A DNA stretch of 64,000 nt from Caldilineaceae bacterium (GCA_022821545.1 JAJEDJ010000037.1:1-64000); one strand, 5' to 3'. Counted from the first letter of the stretch, positions 1-9,668 are shown. Notes: generated by a model from the letters alone, not told the origin. A program made the numbers and translations.

Positions 1-59
1 GCCTCAAACATCTCCTCCGCACCTCGCATGAACTTCGCCTTCGCCTTTTCCCGATTCAT
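1..59 (-). CDS. N-terminus of an unidentified protein (runs off window)
   Basis: On the minus strand an ATG at 59 opens a frame that stays open to the window edge, giving 19 codons that begin M-N-R-E-K-A-K-A-K-F-M-R. A purine-rich GGGGGAG lies 4-5 bases before the ATG, a good ribosome binding site, which is why I call it although it is too short to identify. The charged, Lys/Ala-rich start recalls the helical N-termini of some transposases and small cytosolic proteins, but that is a guess. It is divergent from the ssb genes. Confidence 0.45.
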   Translation of the reverse strand, partial: MNREKAKAKFMRGAEEMFE

Positions 60-157
60 CTTGCTCCCCCTTTTCTCTTCCTCTTTTCTCCTACTACAAG
101 TCTACATCCCTTCTGCCTCTCAAAAAATCTGGGATGCACCCCCGGCGATATTGGGTA

Positions 158-186
158 TTGACAACCTATTAGAACATATGTACAAT
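158..186 (+). promoter_or_regulatory. Sigma-70-type promoter for the ssb region
   Basis: A perfect -35 TTGACA at 158-163 is followed by a 17-base spacer and TACAAT at 181-186, five of six matches to the -10 consensus. Transcription would begin near 193, so the 272-337 mini-ORF would be in the leader of the ssb transcript. No start-site data are available. Confidence 0.65.
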
Positions 187-271
187 ATGAGTATGTCGAG
201 TCCAGAGCGCCGTCATCGGACGCCGATGCGATATACCAATCCAATTGCAGTTCATATGAGGGAGATGTACA

Positions 272-337
272 ATGTATCGACAGATCACTTTGGATGGTAG
301 TGTCTTGGGCCGATTGACGGGGCTCGCTCTGATTTGA
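272..337 (+). pseudogene. 21-codon SSB-like mini-ORF (ssb start remnant or leader ORF)
   Basis: ATG at 272 follows the purine-rich stretch GAGGGAG and opens 21 codons reading M-Y-R-Q-I-T-L-D-G-S-V-L-G-R before TGA at 335-337. This closely mimics the M-Y-Q-Q-I-T-L-x-G-N-L-G-R start of both downstream ssb genes at DNA as well as protein level, with one 3-base insertion. It is therefore either the decayed 5' end of a third ssb copy or a translated leader ORF. It lies 36 bases before ssb copy 1 and downstream of a good promoter. Too short to bind DNA. Confidence 0.6.
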
Positions 338-373
338 AACATTCATCACAGTTCGAGGGAAGGAAAACTCTTA

Positions 374-817
374 ATGTATCAGCAGATTACTTTGATTGGG
401 AACCTAGGCCGCGATCCGGAGATGCGGTACACGGCAAGCGGCTCAGCAGTCACATCATTCCCTGTCGCAACCAGTCGGGGATGGACAGGCGCAGATGGCC
501 AGAGGAATGAGAAGACAGTCTGGTTCCGCGTATCTGCTTGGGAGAGGCAAGCCGAGACGTGTAATCAATATCTGACGAAAGGACGGAGAGTTCTGGTTGT
601 CGGCGAAATTGAGGAACCCTACGTCTATACCGACCAAGAGGGCAATTCACGGGCTTCTCTTCAGGTACGTGCGCGGACGGTGCGCTTCCTCAATTCAAGG
701 GAAGAGACCGATGCTATGGACGGTGGCGGGGGACAATACGGCGGCCACTCCGCAGCGGCAATGGACGGGTCCGGTTCGGACCAGGGATCCGGCGGAGAAG
801 AGGACATACCGTTCTAA
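374..817 (+). CDS. ssb: Single-stranded DNA-binding protein, copy 1
   Basis: This 147-residue protein should coat single-stranded DNA during replication, repair and recombination. Residues 1 to about 108 form the OB-fold, starting M-Y-Q-Q-I-T-L-I-G-N-L-G-R-D-P-E and containing the W-F-R-V and Y-L-T-K-G stretches typical of bacterial SSB. A Gly/Ser-rich linker (about 113-140) leads to the acidic tip E-E-D-I-P-F that recruits partner proteins. The start follows GAGGGAAGGAAAA. A very similar second copy begins 126 bases downstream, so this is a tandem duplication. Either copy could be the housekeeping one; copy 1 is slightly less GC-rich and diverges more at E-R-Q-A versus R-G-L-A. Confidence 0.95.
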   Translation: MYQQITLIGNLGRDPEMRYTASGSAVTSFPVATSRGWTGADGQRNEKTVWFRVSAWERQAETCNQYLTKGRRVLVVGEIEEPYVYTDQEGNSRASLQVRARTVRFLNSREETDAMDGGGGQYGGHSAAAMDGSGSDQGSGGEEDIPF

Positions 818-943
818 GGGGTTGGCCTTGCTCGACTCGGGCGGCTCAAATGTAGCGTTGCAGAGCCGACCGTTGTGTGACTGCAGGCAGCCGGCCTTGA
901 GCCCAACGGCAGGTTCGTTGCGAGCGGAACAAGGAGGAGAGCA

Positions 944-1387
944 ATGTATCAGCAGATCACACTTGTAGGGAACCTGGGCCGCGACCCGGAGATGCGGTAC
1001 ACGCCCAGCGGCGTCGCCGTAACAAACTTCAGTGTCGCCACCAGTCGGTCATGGACCGGCCAGGACGGGCAGCGCCAGGAGAAGACCGTCTGGTTCCGAG
1101 TGGCGGCGTGGCGCGGGCTGGCCGAGACGTGTAACCAGTATCTGACGAAGGGGCAGAGAGTACTGGTTACCGGCGAAGTCGAGGAACCCAGCACATGGAC
1201 CGACCAGGAGGGGAATACGCGCGTGTCGCTGGAAGTAACGGCGCGGACTGTGCGGTTCCTGAACACGCGGGCGGAAAGTGAAGCGCTTGCCGCCGGATGG
1301 GGTCAGACCGGCGGGCAGGGCGCGCCAGAGGGCGGCGGGTCTGATGGCGACGCACTGCCAGGCGGTGAGGAGGACATTCCCTTCTAG
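944..1387 (+). CDS. ssb: Single-stranded DNA-binding protein, copy 2
   Basis: Tandem paralogue of the upstream ssb, also 147 residues, with the same OB-fold order, a Gly-rich linker and the same E-E-D-I-P-F tail. The ribosome binding site AAGGAGGAGAG, 4 bases before the ATG, is stronger than that of copy 1, which suggests higher translation. The 126-base spacer between the copies holds no visible promoter or terminator, so they are probably co-transcribed, and a hairpin terminator follows at 1450-1491. Family assignment is secure; which copy is dominant is unknown. Confidence 0.95.
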   Translation: MYQQITLVGNLGRDPEMRYTPSGVAVTNFSVATSRSWTGQDGQRQEKTVWFRVAAWRGLAETCNQYLTKGQRVLVTGEVEEPSTWTDQEGNTRVSLEVTARTVRFLNTRAESEALAAGWGQTGGQGAPEGGGSDGDALPGGEEDIPF

Positions 1388-1449
1388 GGAGTCTGGATTT
1401 CAGATACACCGCGCAAGATCGTTGGTGCGGTAAGAGTTCCATGCGTCGG

Positions 1450-1491
1450 TCGGTCGGTCAGTGGCATTTCGCTGGCAGACCGGCCGATTTT
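1450..1491 (+). terminator. Rho-independent terminator after ssb
   Basis: Ten-base arms, TCGGTCGGTC at 1450-1459 and GACCGGCCGA at 478-487 of the same kilobase (1478-1487), pair with one G-U wobble and are followed by TTTT at 1488-1491. The left arm lies in a short GTCG tandem. It sits 62 bases after the second ssb stop. Confidence 0.65.
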
Positions 1492-1550
1492 GCGTTTCGG
1501 CGCGGGAGCCGTTGCTGGTTCGCCGGTCAAGTGCTCTATCTGTTGAGCCG

Positions 1551-1579
1551 TTGACAGTGGATTTTCTCCGTGATAACGT
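1551..1579 (+). promoter_or_regulatory. Candidate promoter for the enolase-superfamily gene
   Basis: TTGACA at 1551-1556 is a perfect -35. The -10 is weaker, TAACGT at 1574-1579, after a 17-base spacer. The gene start at 1620 is about 40 bases on. The fit of position and spacing supports it; the poor -10 suggests a weak or activated promoter. Confidence 0.45.
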
Positions 1580-1619
1580 CGATATCTGGCAGTAGATGGC
1601 TGTTTTGGAGGCGCCCAAA

Positions 1620-2702
1620 ATGAAAATCACAAAGATCGAAACCTTTCGCGTCCGAGTGCCGCTGCACCCCGTCAGCTGGCATAGCGCCAATATTGAAGGT
1701 TGGAGCGGCGCTTGGTGGGACTTGCCTATTGTGCTGCTGCGGATGACCGCGGACAGTGGTCTGAGCGGGCTGGGAGAGGCGCCCAAAGGCGTGGCGGAGA
1801 GCACAGTTCGCCAGTATGCACCACTGTTTACGGGGCAGGATCCCTTTGACCTGAACTGGCAGCATTTGCCCATCGCCGACATCTGGGGCCAGGCGAGCGG
1901 GGCCTATCAAGCCTATGAGATGGCGCTGTACGACTTGGTGGGCAAGGCGCTTGATCTGCCGGTCTGCCAGTTGCTCGGGGGCGCTTACCGTGATCGCGTG
2001 CGCGGATCTCTTTGCAGCGGACAGATGTGGCCTGATGATGCGGCGAGGCGGGCCCGGCTGGCGGTGGAGCTGGGGATTGACGTGCTCAAGATGAAAGCCG
2101 CGGTGGGCGATCCCGTGGTCGAACGCTTTTCAGCCATCAACAAGGCCGTCGGCACTGCCGTAAAGGTGACCGTTGACGCGGTACAGCGCCTGCAACATCC
2201 GACACATGTCCTGGGAATCGCTCGCGGCCTGGAACCCTATCTCGATAACATCGAATGCTTTGAAGATCCCGTCGCGCGCAGCAATCTGGATTGGTACGTT
2301 CTTCTCAGAGAGAAGCTGGATTTCCCCCTGGCATTACACCTGAGCAGCCATCAAGATGTCATAAACGCGGTCAAGCGCGAAGCGTGTGACTACCTGAACC
2401 TGGGCCGCAGCTTGAACAGTTTCAAGCAGAGCACGGCGATAGCCGGGGCGGCCGGCATGCCTGTCTGGCATGGATCGGGGGTTGGCCTGGGCATTTCGGA
2501 GGCCTCTTACCTACATGCATGTGCAGCGGCTAAGGCGGCAACGCTTTCCAGCGATATTGTGGGAGAGTTGATTCGCGTGGATGATCTCATTGTCCGCCCT
2601 CTTGAATTCGATGACGGTTACTTCAAGGTCCCGCAGGAGCCGGGTCTGGGTGTTGAACTGGATGAGGAAGCGCTGGAGCGGTTCGGTATTCGCGAATCTT
2701 GA
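1620..2702 (+). CDS. Enolase-superfamily (mandelate racemase/muconate lactonizing) protein with an altered metal site
   Basis: A 360-residue protein with the N-terminal capping domain and C-terminal barrel of the MLE/mandelate racemase group, which abstracts a proton next to a carboxylate in acid sugars and related acids. The K-M-K pair (about 157 and 159), metal ligand Asp in V-D-A (about 186) and Glu in F-E-D-P (about 215) are present. Where relatives have the third acidic ligand, this protein reads A-L-H-L-S (238-242), so that ligand is missing or replaced by His. I chose the ATG at 1620 because TGGAGG lies 8 bases upstream; an ATG at 1596 would add eight residues. It may have a changed reaction or be non-catalytic. 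Confidence 0.8.
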   Translation: MKITKIETFRVRVPLHPVSWHSANIEGWSGAWWDLPIVLLRMTADSGLSGLGEAPKGVAESTVRQYAPLFTGQDPFDLNWQHLPIADIWGQASGAYQAYEMALYDLVGKALDLPVCQLLGGAYRDRVRGSLCSGQMWPDDAARRARLAVELGIDVLKMKAAVGDPVVERFSAINKAVGTAVKVTVDAVQRLQHPTHVLGIARGLEPYLDNIECFEDPVARSNLDWYVLLREKLDFPLALHLSSHQDVINAVKREACDYLNLGRSLNSFKQSTAIAGAAGMPVWHGSGVGLGISEASYLHACAAAKAATLSSDIVGELIRVDDLIVRPLEFDDGYFKVPQEPGLGVELDEEALERFGIRES

Positions 2703-2814
2703 ACCGACATCGGCTACATGCAAGTCTCTTGTTCATCGGGCAAGGGCTCCCTTCTAGGGTCGAGCAGGCAGGTAGAACTGCGTGCCGAGAGCCCAACAAG
2801 TGGTTTGCGTAAAG

Positions 2815-2955
2815 TCAGACGCGGACAGCCTGACCAGCGCCGGCGGATTGCTGGGCGGCGAGGAGGGAGCGCAGGATTGTGCGGCCTTCGGGGCCGGTGA
2901 GGCAGGGCGGGCCGCCGTCGTGGAGTGCGTCGACGAGATGGCGGGTGTTCCTCGG
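2815..2955 (-). pseudogene. 3' remnant of a Gfo/Idh/MocA oxidoreductase gene
   Basis: Read on the minus strand, about 46 codons ending at TGA 2815-2817 give N-T-R-H-L-V-D-A-L-H-D-G-G-P-P, then E-G-R-T-I-L-R-S-L-L-A-A, the usual C-terminal end of Gfo/Idh/MocA sugar dehydrogenases in which the gene repeats 'allocate-and-increment' helices. No start codon or Rossmann domain lies upstream; instead the frame meets the stop of the nucleotidyltransferase at 2957. I read this as the tail of a deleted dehydrogenase gene that once belonged to the neighbouring catabolic run. Confidence 0.65.
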
Positions 2956-2956
2956 T

Positions 2957-3579
2957 TCAATTCCCGCACATTTCCAGACGGCCCAGATAGATTAGGGACT
3001 CCAGGTCCTCCGCGGCGTCGGGCATGTAGCGGGCAACGACATCGCGCACCTGCTCCAGATCACTCTCTTCAGCGAGGCCGAGCATCCTTGACAGATCGCC
3101 CAAGTCCTGTGGGCGCGACGTTTCCATTTTCATCATGACGAGATAAGGAAGTCCGAGGACCGGAAACCCGGCCGGGTCGCGTTGCTCCTGTTGGAAGGCT
3201 TCGTCTATCCAGTTGAAAGGGATAAGTAGCAGGTCAATTTCGATGCCGTCAGGGGCGTTCAACGTGTGGCCGGGTATCGACAGGTCTGAAGCTACTTGAT
3301 AGCCGGCCTCCCTCAAGCGCGCCAGCGCGACGGCGCCGTCCTGATGGTGGACGAGGATGTCGAGGTTGCGGGTCATGCGCTCAGGCATGTAGGCGCGGGT
3401 TGCGACGGCGCCGACGACCGCCCAGCGGATCCCCCGAAGGATGGCTCGCAGATCGGGCCAAGCGTAGACCGCGGAGCGTTCGCGCAGGAATTGGGGCGCG
3501 CTGCCGGTTCCGGGCTGCTGTCGGCGCAGAGAGATGGAGATCAGGAAGCGGCGTCTCTGGGCCGGAGTGAGTTGGCCAT
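2957..3579 (-). pseudogene. MNT/AbiEii-like nucleotidyltransferase, probably frameshifted near its start
   Basis: From the only in-frame ATG (3388) the product is 143 residues, but the same frame is open further upstream and encodes the missing core W-A-V-V-G-A-V-A-T-R-A-Y, so that ATG cannot be the original start. An ATG at 3579 begins M-A-N and would fuse to L-T-P-A-Q-R-R-R-F-L if one base were restored at about 3571-3574; I infer a one-base deletion. The glycine motif and R-M-T-R-N-L-D follow, then E-I-D-L-L-L. The usual D-x-D of nucleotidyltransferases is N-L-D here, so activity is doubtful even if expressed. Such proteins are often antitoxin or toxin parts, or standalone enzymes. No partner is visible. 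Confidence 0.6.
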
Positions 3580-3632
3580 CGGGCGCGATGACGGCGATGG
3601 CTGGCGGTATTGGCGTGAGCTTCTTTGCGATG

Positions 3633-4370
3633 TCAGCCCACCTCCGTGTTGGTAGGATAGAGATCGATGCGTTCGGCGTTGGCGCGCAGGGGAAGGCCGG
3701 CGGCGTAGAGGACTGTGTCGGCGATGTCCTCGGACTGCATCATGAGTTTGCGGGCTTCCTGGGGGGGCGGGCTGGGACGGCGGTCGAGGAGGGGTGTGGC
3801 GGTGACGCCGGGGTTGATGATGCAGGCGCGCACGCCGTGCGGGTTGCCTTCCTCGTTGGTTACGCGGTTGAGGGCATGCATGCCCAGTTTGGCGCTGCTG
3901 TAGGCGACTCCGGAGAGCAGACTGGGGTAGTTGGCGGCGCGCGAGCCGATGTTGATGATGGTGCCGGCGCCGCGGGCTTTCATTTGCGGCATGATCAGGT
4001 TGGTGAAGAGGTAGGCGCTGACCAGATTGACGTCGGCAACGACACGCCAGTCGTCGATAGTGGTGGCGTCAATGCTGCGGTTGACGACGTTGGTTCCGGC
4101 GTTGTTGACGAGCACGTGGATGGGTCCGAGCTCAGCGTCGATCTTTTCGACGGTGGCGCGAATCTGGGCCGCGTCGCCCACGTCGCAGGGGAAGACGAGG
4201 GCGCGGCCGCCGTCGTTCTCGATACGCAGGGCGAGGGCCTGAAGCACCTCCTCACGGCGGGCGATCATAGCGACGTGCGCGCCGGCGGCTGCGAACTTCA
4301 GCGCGATCGCCTCGCCAAAGCCGCTGCTGGCGCCGGTTACAATTACGTTCTGACCGGAAAAGTCACTCAA
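3633..4370 (-). CDS. Short-chain dehydrogenase/reductase
   Basis: A 245-residue NAD(P)-dependent oxidoreductase of the classical SDR family. It has T-G-A-S-S-G-F-G (12-19) for cofactor binding, N-N-A-G (89-92), a catalytic Ser near 150, and Y157-x-x-x-K161. The start is TTG at 4370, after AAGGAG with 8-base spacing; no ATG fits. It lies 52 bases downstream of a Gfo/Idh dehydrogenase on the same strand, and is probably co-transcribed with it as part of the sugar-oxidation run. The substrate is not deducible; a sugar or sugar acid alcohol group is the likeliest. Confidence 0.88.
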   Translation of the reverse strand: MSDFSGQNVIVTGASSGFGEAIALKFAAAGAHVAMIARREEVLQALALRIENDGGRALVFPCDVGDAAQIRATVEKIDAELGPIHVLVNNAGTNVVNRSIDATTIDDWRVVADVNLVSAYLFTNLIMPQMKARGAGTIINIGSRAANYPSLLSGVAYSSAKLGMHALNRVTNEEGNPHGVRACIINPGVTATPLLDRRPSPPPQEARKLMMQSEDIADTVLYAAGLPLRANAERIDLYPTNTEVG

Positions 4371-4422
4371 TGTAGGTTCTCCTTGTTTGAACCTTCGCGC
4401 CGTGTCCTATGGACGTGGGCTC

Positions 4423-5757
<1,335 letters not shown>

Positions 5758-5937
5758 GGGATGGTTCCCTTTCTGGACTGGGATTCGTCTGATTTACGTA
5801 TTGAGTACAGTTGGAATCACAATCTGATTTTCAATTGTGCAAACAAATTTTAGGTGAAAGCGGGACCGGGCAATGGACCTTAAGGGAATCTCTGCCGCCA
5901 TGTGCTTTGATAAGCGCGACCTCCTCTTTCACGGCAA

Positions 5938-7443
5938 TCACCCCGGCATCCCCACCTGTCTGCCGGACAAATCCAATGGCGGCGGGGGCCAGTGCAGGCC
6001 GCGCTGGCCTGAGAGCTCCCTGTTCTTGACGGGTTCCCACTCCTTTTCGGGCAATCCGACAAGCTGACTATCCTGCAGCCACGCCTCGTCGTTGCCGTAG
6101 AGTTCGTCTACAAGAAGCGCGGTCAGGCTTTGGCGCACGGGGACGTGGCTTGCCTCCTGGCTCAGGTCATTCATTTCCTGCGGGTCGGCGTCCAGATCGA
6201 AGAGCTGAAAACGGTTGCCGGTTGGGTAGTAGATCAGTTTGTACTGCTCCTGCCGGATCATGCGTGTGGCCATCGGCCCTTCACCCACTTCGCCGAAGAG
6301 ATAGGGGCGGCGGGCCTCCCCGACCATCGACATGCCCTCGACGCTTTCCGGGATTGGGATGCCTGCCAGGTCGAGCAGAGTGGGCATGACATCCTGCCAG
6401 CCAACGAGGCGGTCGTCCTCGCTGCCGGCGGGCGTGCGTTCGTCGTTGACGGGGCCCAGCAGCAACATGGGAATGTTGGCGGACTGCTCGTAGTAGAGCC
6501 GCTTGGCCCAGAGGCCGTGCTGGCCGAGCATGTCGCCGTGGTCGCTGGTGAAGCAGATGATGGTGTTGTCGAGCAGCCTTTCCTCACGCAGAGTACCGAT
6601 GACGCGACGCAGTTGGTGGTCGATATGGGTACAGAGCGCGTAGAAGGCGCGGTGAATGCCCCTTAGCTCCTCGTCGCTGAAGGACGTGCCGTAACGGGTC
6701 TGGATCATCTGCAGCGCGTAGGGCAAGTTGTCGAAGTCCTGCGACCACGCAGCCTGGTGAGGGAGCGGAATATCAACGTCCCGATAGATATTGTAGTACC
6801 ACTCGAGTGGGACGAGCGGGGGGTGGGGATGGCAGTAGGAGAGAAACCAGAAGCCGGGCCGGGTGGGGTCACGGCGGCGGATCATGCGGCACATCTGGTC
6901 GGTGGCCCAGTTCGTGACATGTGTTTCCTCGGACAGATGCCAGGGACGGTAGCCGTATTCGTTGTTGCTCATACCGTGGGCGAAGGAGCGGCCGGGATGG
7001 CCTTCCTCGCCGAGCCAGAGCTCATAGTCGTCGATGGCGCCGAGGATGGGCCGGCCCTCTTCGGCGAGGATGACGTCGTCGAAGCCGATGCGATCGCGCT
7101 GGGGGTAGACGTGCAACTTGCCGACGGCGTAGGCCTGGTAGCCGGCATCACGAAACGTCTGGGCGACCGTCGGCAGCTGCGGCATTGGCTCCTGCACCTT
7201 GAAGACGCGGTCTCCGTGCGTGCGGGTGGTGGCGCCGGTCATGAGCGTGCGGCGGGCCGGAATGCAGACGGGGCACTCGGCGTAGGCATTGGTGTAGCGG
7301 ACGCCTGCGCCGGCGAGGCTGTCCAGCGTCGGCGTGCGGACTGCGGGATGTCCGGCCCCGGCCATGAGGTGGGCGGGCCAGTGGTCGGTGGAGATGAGCA
7401 GAACCGAGGGCGCGTCCGGGCCGGCGTTGGTTTGGGATGCCAT
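5938..7443 (-). CDS. Sulfatase, Cys-type (501 aa)
   Basis: Hydrolyses sulfate esters, most likely on sugars. The N-terminal metal-binding D20-H21 and the formylglycine motif C60-I-P-A-R64 fit the C-x-P-x-R sulfatase signature, so Cys60 should be converted to formylglycine by a maturation enzyme, which is not in this window. A second metal motif S-D-H-G-D-M-L-G-Q-H-G appears near residue 305. No signal peptide is visible, so it probably acts in the cytoplasm on imported oligosaccharides. It starts 16 bases after the DapA-like gene, clearly the same operon. Confidence 0.92.
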   Translation of the reverse strand: MASQTNAGPDAPSVLLISTDHWPAHLMAGAGHPAVRTPTLDSLAGAGVRYTNAYAECPVCIPARRTLMTGATTRTHGDRVFKVQEPMPQLPTVAQTFRDAGYQAYAVGKLHVYPQRDRIGFDDVILAEEGRPILGAIDDYELWLGEEGHPGRSFAHGMSNNEYGYRPWHLSEETHVTNWATDQMCRMIRRRDPTRPGFWFLSYCHPHPPLVPLEWYYNIYRDVDIPLPHQAAWSQDFDNLPYALQMIQTRYGTSFSDEELRGIHRAFYALCTHIDHQLRRVIGTLREERLLDNTIICFTSDHGDMLGQHGLWAKRLYYEQSANIPMLLLGPVNDERTPAGSEDDRLVGWQDVMPTLLDLAGIPIPESVEGMSMVGEARRPYLFGEVGEGPMATRMIRQEQYKLIYYPTGNRFQLFDLDADPQEMNDLSQEASHVPVRQSLTALLVDELYGNDEAWLQDSQLVGLPEKEWEPVKNRELSGQRGLHWPPPPLDLSGRQVGMPG

Positions 7444-7459
7444 TTTGGGACTCCAGACT

Positions 7460-8416
7460 TTAGTGATACTGCGCCAGGTCGGCGATCGCGGCCAGAACTT
7501 CGCGGCCGATTTCGACGGGGACGGGCGGATTGAAGGGCGCGCCTTCGCCGCCGTCGATGTCGTCGAAACCGCTCTGCGCCATGGCGGAAATTACGGCCGA
7601 GTAGTTGTAGCGGCGGCCGTCGCGGAAACGGAGCTCTTCGAGCGCGAAGATGGCGTCCTCCACGCGCTGGGACTCCGCGTGGTCGCCGGCGCGCTGGGCG
7701 TTGTTGATGGCGTCTGAGGCCTTGGCGTAGGCCACGGCGATGCCGGAAGTGTGCCCTTTGGTTCCGAGCCGGGAGGCGCGCGTGCAACGGTCGCCGATTC
7801 CCCAGATAACCAGGCCATTGTCGCCGATGGCTTGCACGAGCGGTTCGACGTCGTCTTCGCCGGTGCCGACCTTGACGCCGACGAAGGCCTCGGAGTCGCG
7901 GAAGAGTCTTCCCATCTGCGACAGGTCGCGGCTGTCTTTGAAGTAGTAGATGAGACGGGCGCCGAAGCGGTCGTCCATCTCCTCGCCGAAGGCCATGAAC
8001 TCGTTGTACATGCCATCGGGGTCGTAGACGCCGGCGAGCGGCATGATCAGATAGGCGTCGGGAGGGCGCTGCAGACTGTTGAGTTCGCCGATGAGGTCTT
8101 TGGCGTCGGCGAGGGGGCTGGGGAGGACGCCCGCGACGTAGACGCCCTCGTCGCCCATTTCGCGGGTCGTGATATCGACGAGACGGACCTGTTCGGCGCG
8201 GGTCATCTGGTGGATCGGGCTGGTGCCGGCTATGGAGAGTACGCGCGGGCGGTTTTCGCTGAGATTGTTCGTCCGCATGAGGTAGCGGATATTTTTGAGA
8301 TGCGCGTCGTAATCGATGCTGCCGGCGCGATAGGGCGCGCAGGGGATGGCGGTCACGCCTTCCAACGCGGTCAGTAGCTCAGAGGTCGAAAGTTGAGGGG
8401 CAGTGGCGACTGTCAT
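7460..8416 (-). CDS. DapA-family aldolase/dehydratase
   Basis: A 318-residue TIM-barrel enzyme of the dihydrodipicolinate synthase/N-acetylneuraminate lyase family. The Schiff-base Lys is K182 in V-G-V-K-V-G-T, with the catalytic Tyr in L-I-Y-Y-F (157-158) and a G-T-S motif near 64-66. Members of the family cleave or dehydrate 2-keto-3-deoxy sugar acids and related keto acids, which fits the enolase-superfamily gene upstream that would make such compounds. GGAGG precedes the ATG. Lysine biosynthesis is less likely given the neighbours. Confidence 0.82.
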   Translation of the reverse strand: MTVATAPQLSTSELLTALEGVTAIPCAPYRAGSIDYDAHLKNIRYLMRTNNLSENRPRVLSIAGTSPIHQMTRAEQVRLVDITTREMGDEGVYVAGVLPSPLADAKDLIGELNSLQRPPDAYLIMPLAGVYDPDGMYNEFMAFGEEMDDRFGARLIYYFKDSRDLSQMGRLFRDSEAFVGVKVGTGEDDVEPLVQAIGDNGLVIWGIGDRCTRASRLGTKGHTSGIAVAYAKASDAINNAQRAGDHAESQRVEDAIFALEELRFRDGRRYNYSAVISAMAQSGFDDIDGGEGAPFNPPVPVEIGREVLAAIADLAQYH

Positions 8417-8501
8417 TGGGAATCCTCCTGGGAAGGCGAGCAGATCGGCTGCGCTTTTGTCGGATCATGCGTTCAGGTCATGGAGTAAAGGGTGTGCGAT
8501 G

Positions 8502-9668
8502 TCAGCCGCCGTATTCTACCACTGACACGCGATTTCGCTCTACCCAGTCCCAGTTTATGTCAACGCCGAGCCCAGGGCCTTGGGGGATCGATACGCAGCC
8601 GTCGGCGTCGATGGCCTCCAGGTCATCGACGTAGTCGACGTAGAGATTCGGTTCGTGGCTGGCGGGCGCCTTGGGGTGGAGCAGGCCCATCTCGTAGTAG
8701 TTCGTGTTGCGGATGGCGGCCATGCACTGGCGCTGGGCGGGGCCCGGGCCGTGGAATTCGAGATCAATGCCGAGGGCTTCGCAGGCGTGGGCCAGCTTCA
8801 TTACCCCGGTGATGCCGTCATAGCCGACGTCGCCGCGTACGTAGTCGGTGGCGTCGGCGAGCGCGAAGTCGATGTGCGGTTCAAGGGAACGGACATGCTC
8901 GGTCTGCAGGATCGGGGTGGTGATCAGTTGGCGCAGCTTGCGATGGGCGAACTGGGAGATGCCGCCGTCGCGGTAGGGGTCTTCGTACCAGAAGAAGCGG
9001 TTTTCGTCGCAGGCCCAGCCGACTTTGACGGCGTCGCCGAAGGTAATCAGCTCGCAGGCGGGATCAAGCATCAGGTCCATCTTGTCGCCGACGCGTTTGC
9101 CAACGGCGTGGACATTGGCGACTTCCTGGCTGACGGGCGCGCGGCCCCAGCCGTGGATTTTGAAAGCGGGATAGCCGAGGTCAAGGCACTGTTCGGCAAA
9201 GTCGGCGAAGGCTTCGGGTGTTGAGAGGCCGTCGGGCTGGTGGTCGCCGTGGTAGGTGCTGGCGTAGCAGGGGATGCTGGTTTTGTAACCGCCGAGCAGC
9301 TTGTAGACGGGCTGGTCGTAGAGTTTGCCGGCAATGTCCCAGAGGGCGATGTCGACGGGGGCGAAGCCGATGCGAGCGACCTGCCGCAGGGCGCGTCTGA
9401 CTTCGGTGTAGATGAGCTCGCGCTGGAGGGCGCTGCGACCGATCAGAAAGTGGGTGAAGGTGGGCAGAGTGGCGTATTCAGCGCCGCCGCCGCCGGCGTA
9501 TTCGCCGACGATTCCCTGGTCGGTTTCGATGCGGAGGATGCTGCCCTGGGACTTGATGCGGTTGCCCGGTTCATAGACGAGGTTGAAGCCGTTGTAGTCT
9601 TTGCCGAGGTTTTCTCGTTCGCTCTCGTAGGTATGGATTTCGATTTTGGTGATGATTGGGTCGGCCAT
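8502..9668 (-). CDS. Enolase-superfamily acid-sugar dehydratase/racemase
   Basis: A 388-residue mandelate racemase-type enzyme with a complete active site: K170-x-H172, metal ligands D202, E229 (W-Y-E-D-P) and E257 (Q-T-E-H), and a C-terminal His at about 306 (E-F-H-G-P-G). Such enzymes dehydrate sugar acids to 2-keto-3-deoxy acids or racemise them. The gene is 85 bases upstream of the DapA-like gene, the natural next step for a keto-deoxy acid. Unlike the paralogue at 1620-2702 nothing essential is missing. Exact substrate unknown. Confidence 0.87.
   Translation of the reverse strand: MADPIITKIEIHTYESERENLGKDYNGFNLVYEPGNRIKSQGSILRIETDQGIVGEYAGGGGAEYATLPTFTHFLIGRSALQRELIYTEVRRALRQVARIGFAPVDIALWDIAGKLYDQPVYKLLGGYKTSIPCYASTYHGDHQPDGLSTPEAFADFAEQCLDLGYPAFKIHGWGRAPVSQEVANVHAVGKRVGDKMDLMLDPACELITFGDAVKVGWACDENRFFWYEDPYRDGGISQFAHRKLRQLITTPILQTEHVRSLEPHIDFALADATDYVRGDVGYDGITGVMKLAHACEALGIDLEFHGPGPAQRQCMAAIRNTNYYEMGLLHPKAPASHEPNLYVDYVDDLEAIDADGCVSIPQGPGLGVDINWDWVERNRVSVVEYGG

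Noticed and set aside
28..300. 90-codon plus-strand frame near the window start
   Set aside because: No ribosome binding site; opposed by the minus-strand partial gene at 1-59, and its composition is not protein-like.
2951..2966. Possible tRNA T-arm, GGTTCAATTCCCGC
   Set aside because: No D-arm, anticodon arm or acceptor stem can be drawn in the flanking bases; it overlaps the end of the nucleotidyltransferase and the Gfo/Idh remnant.
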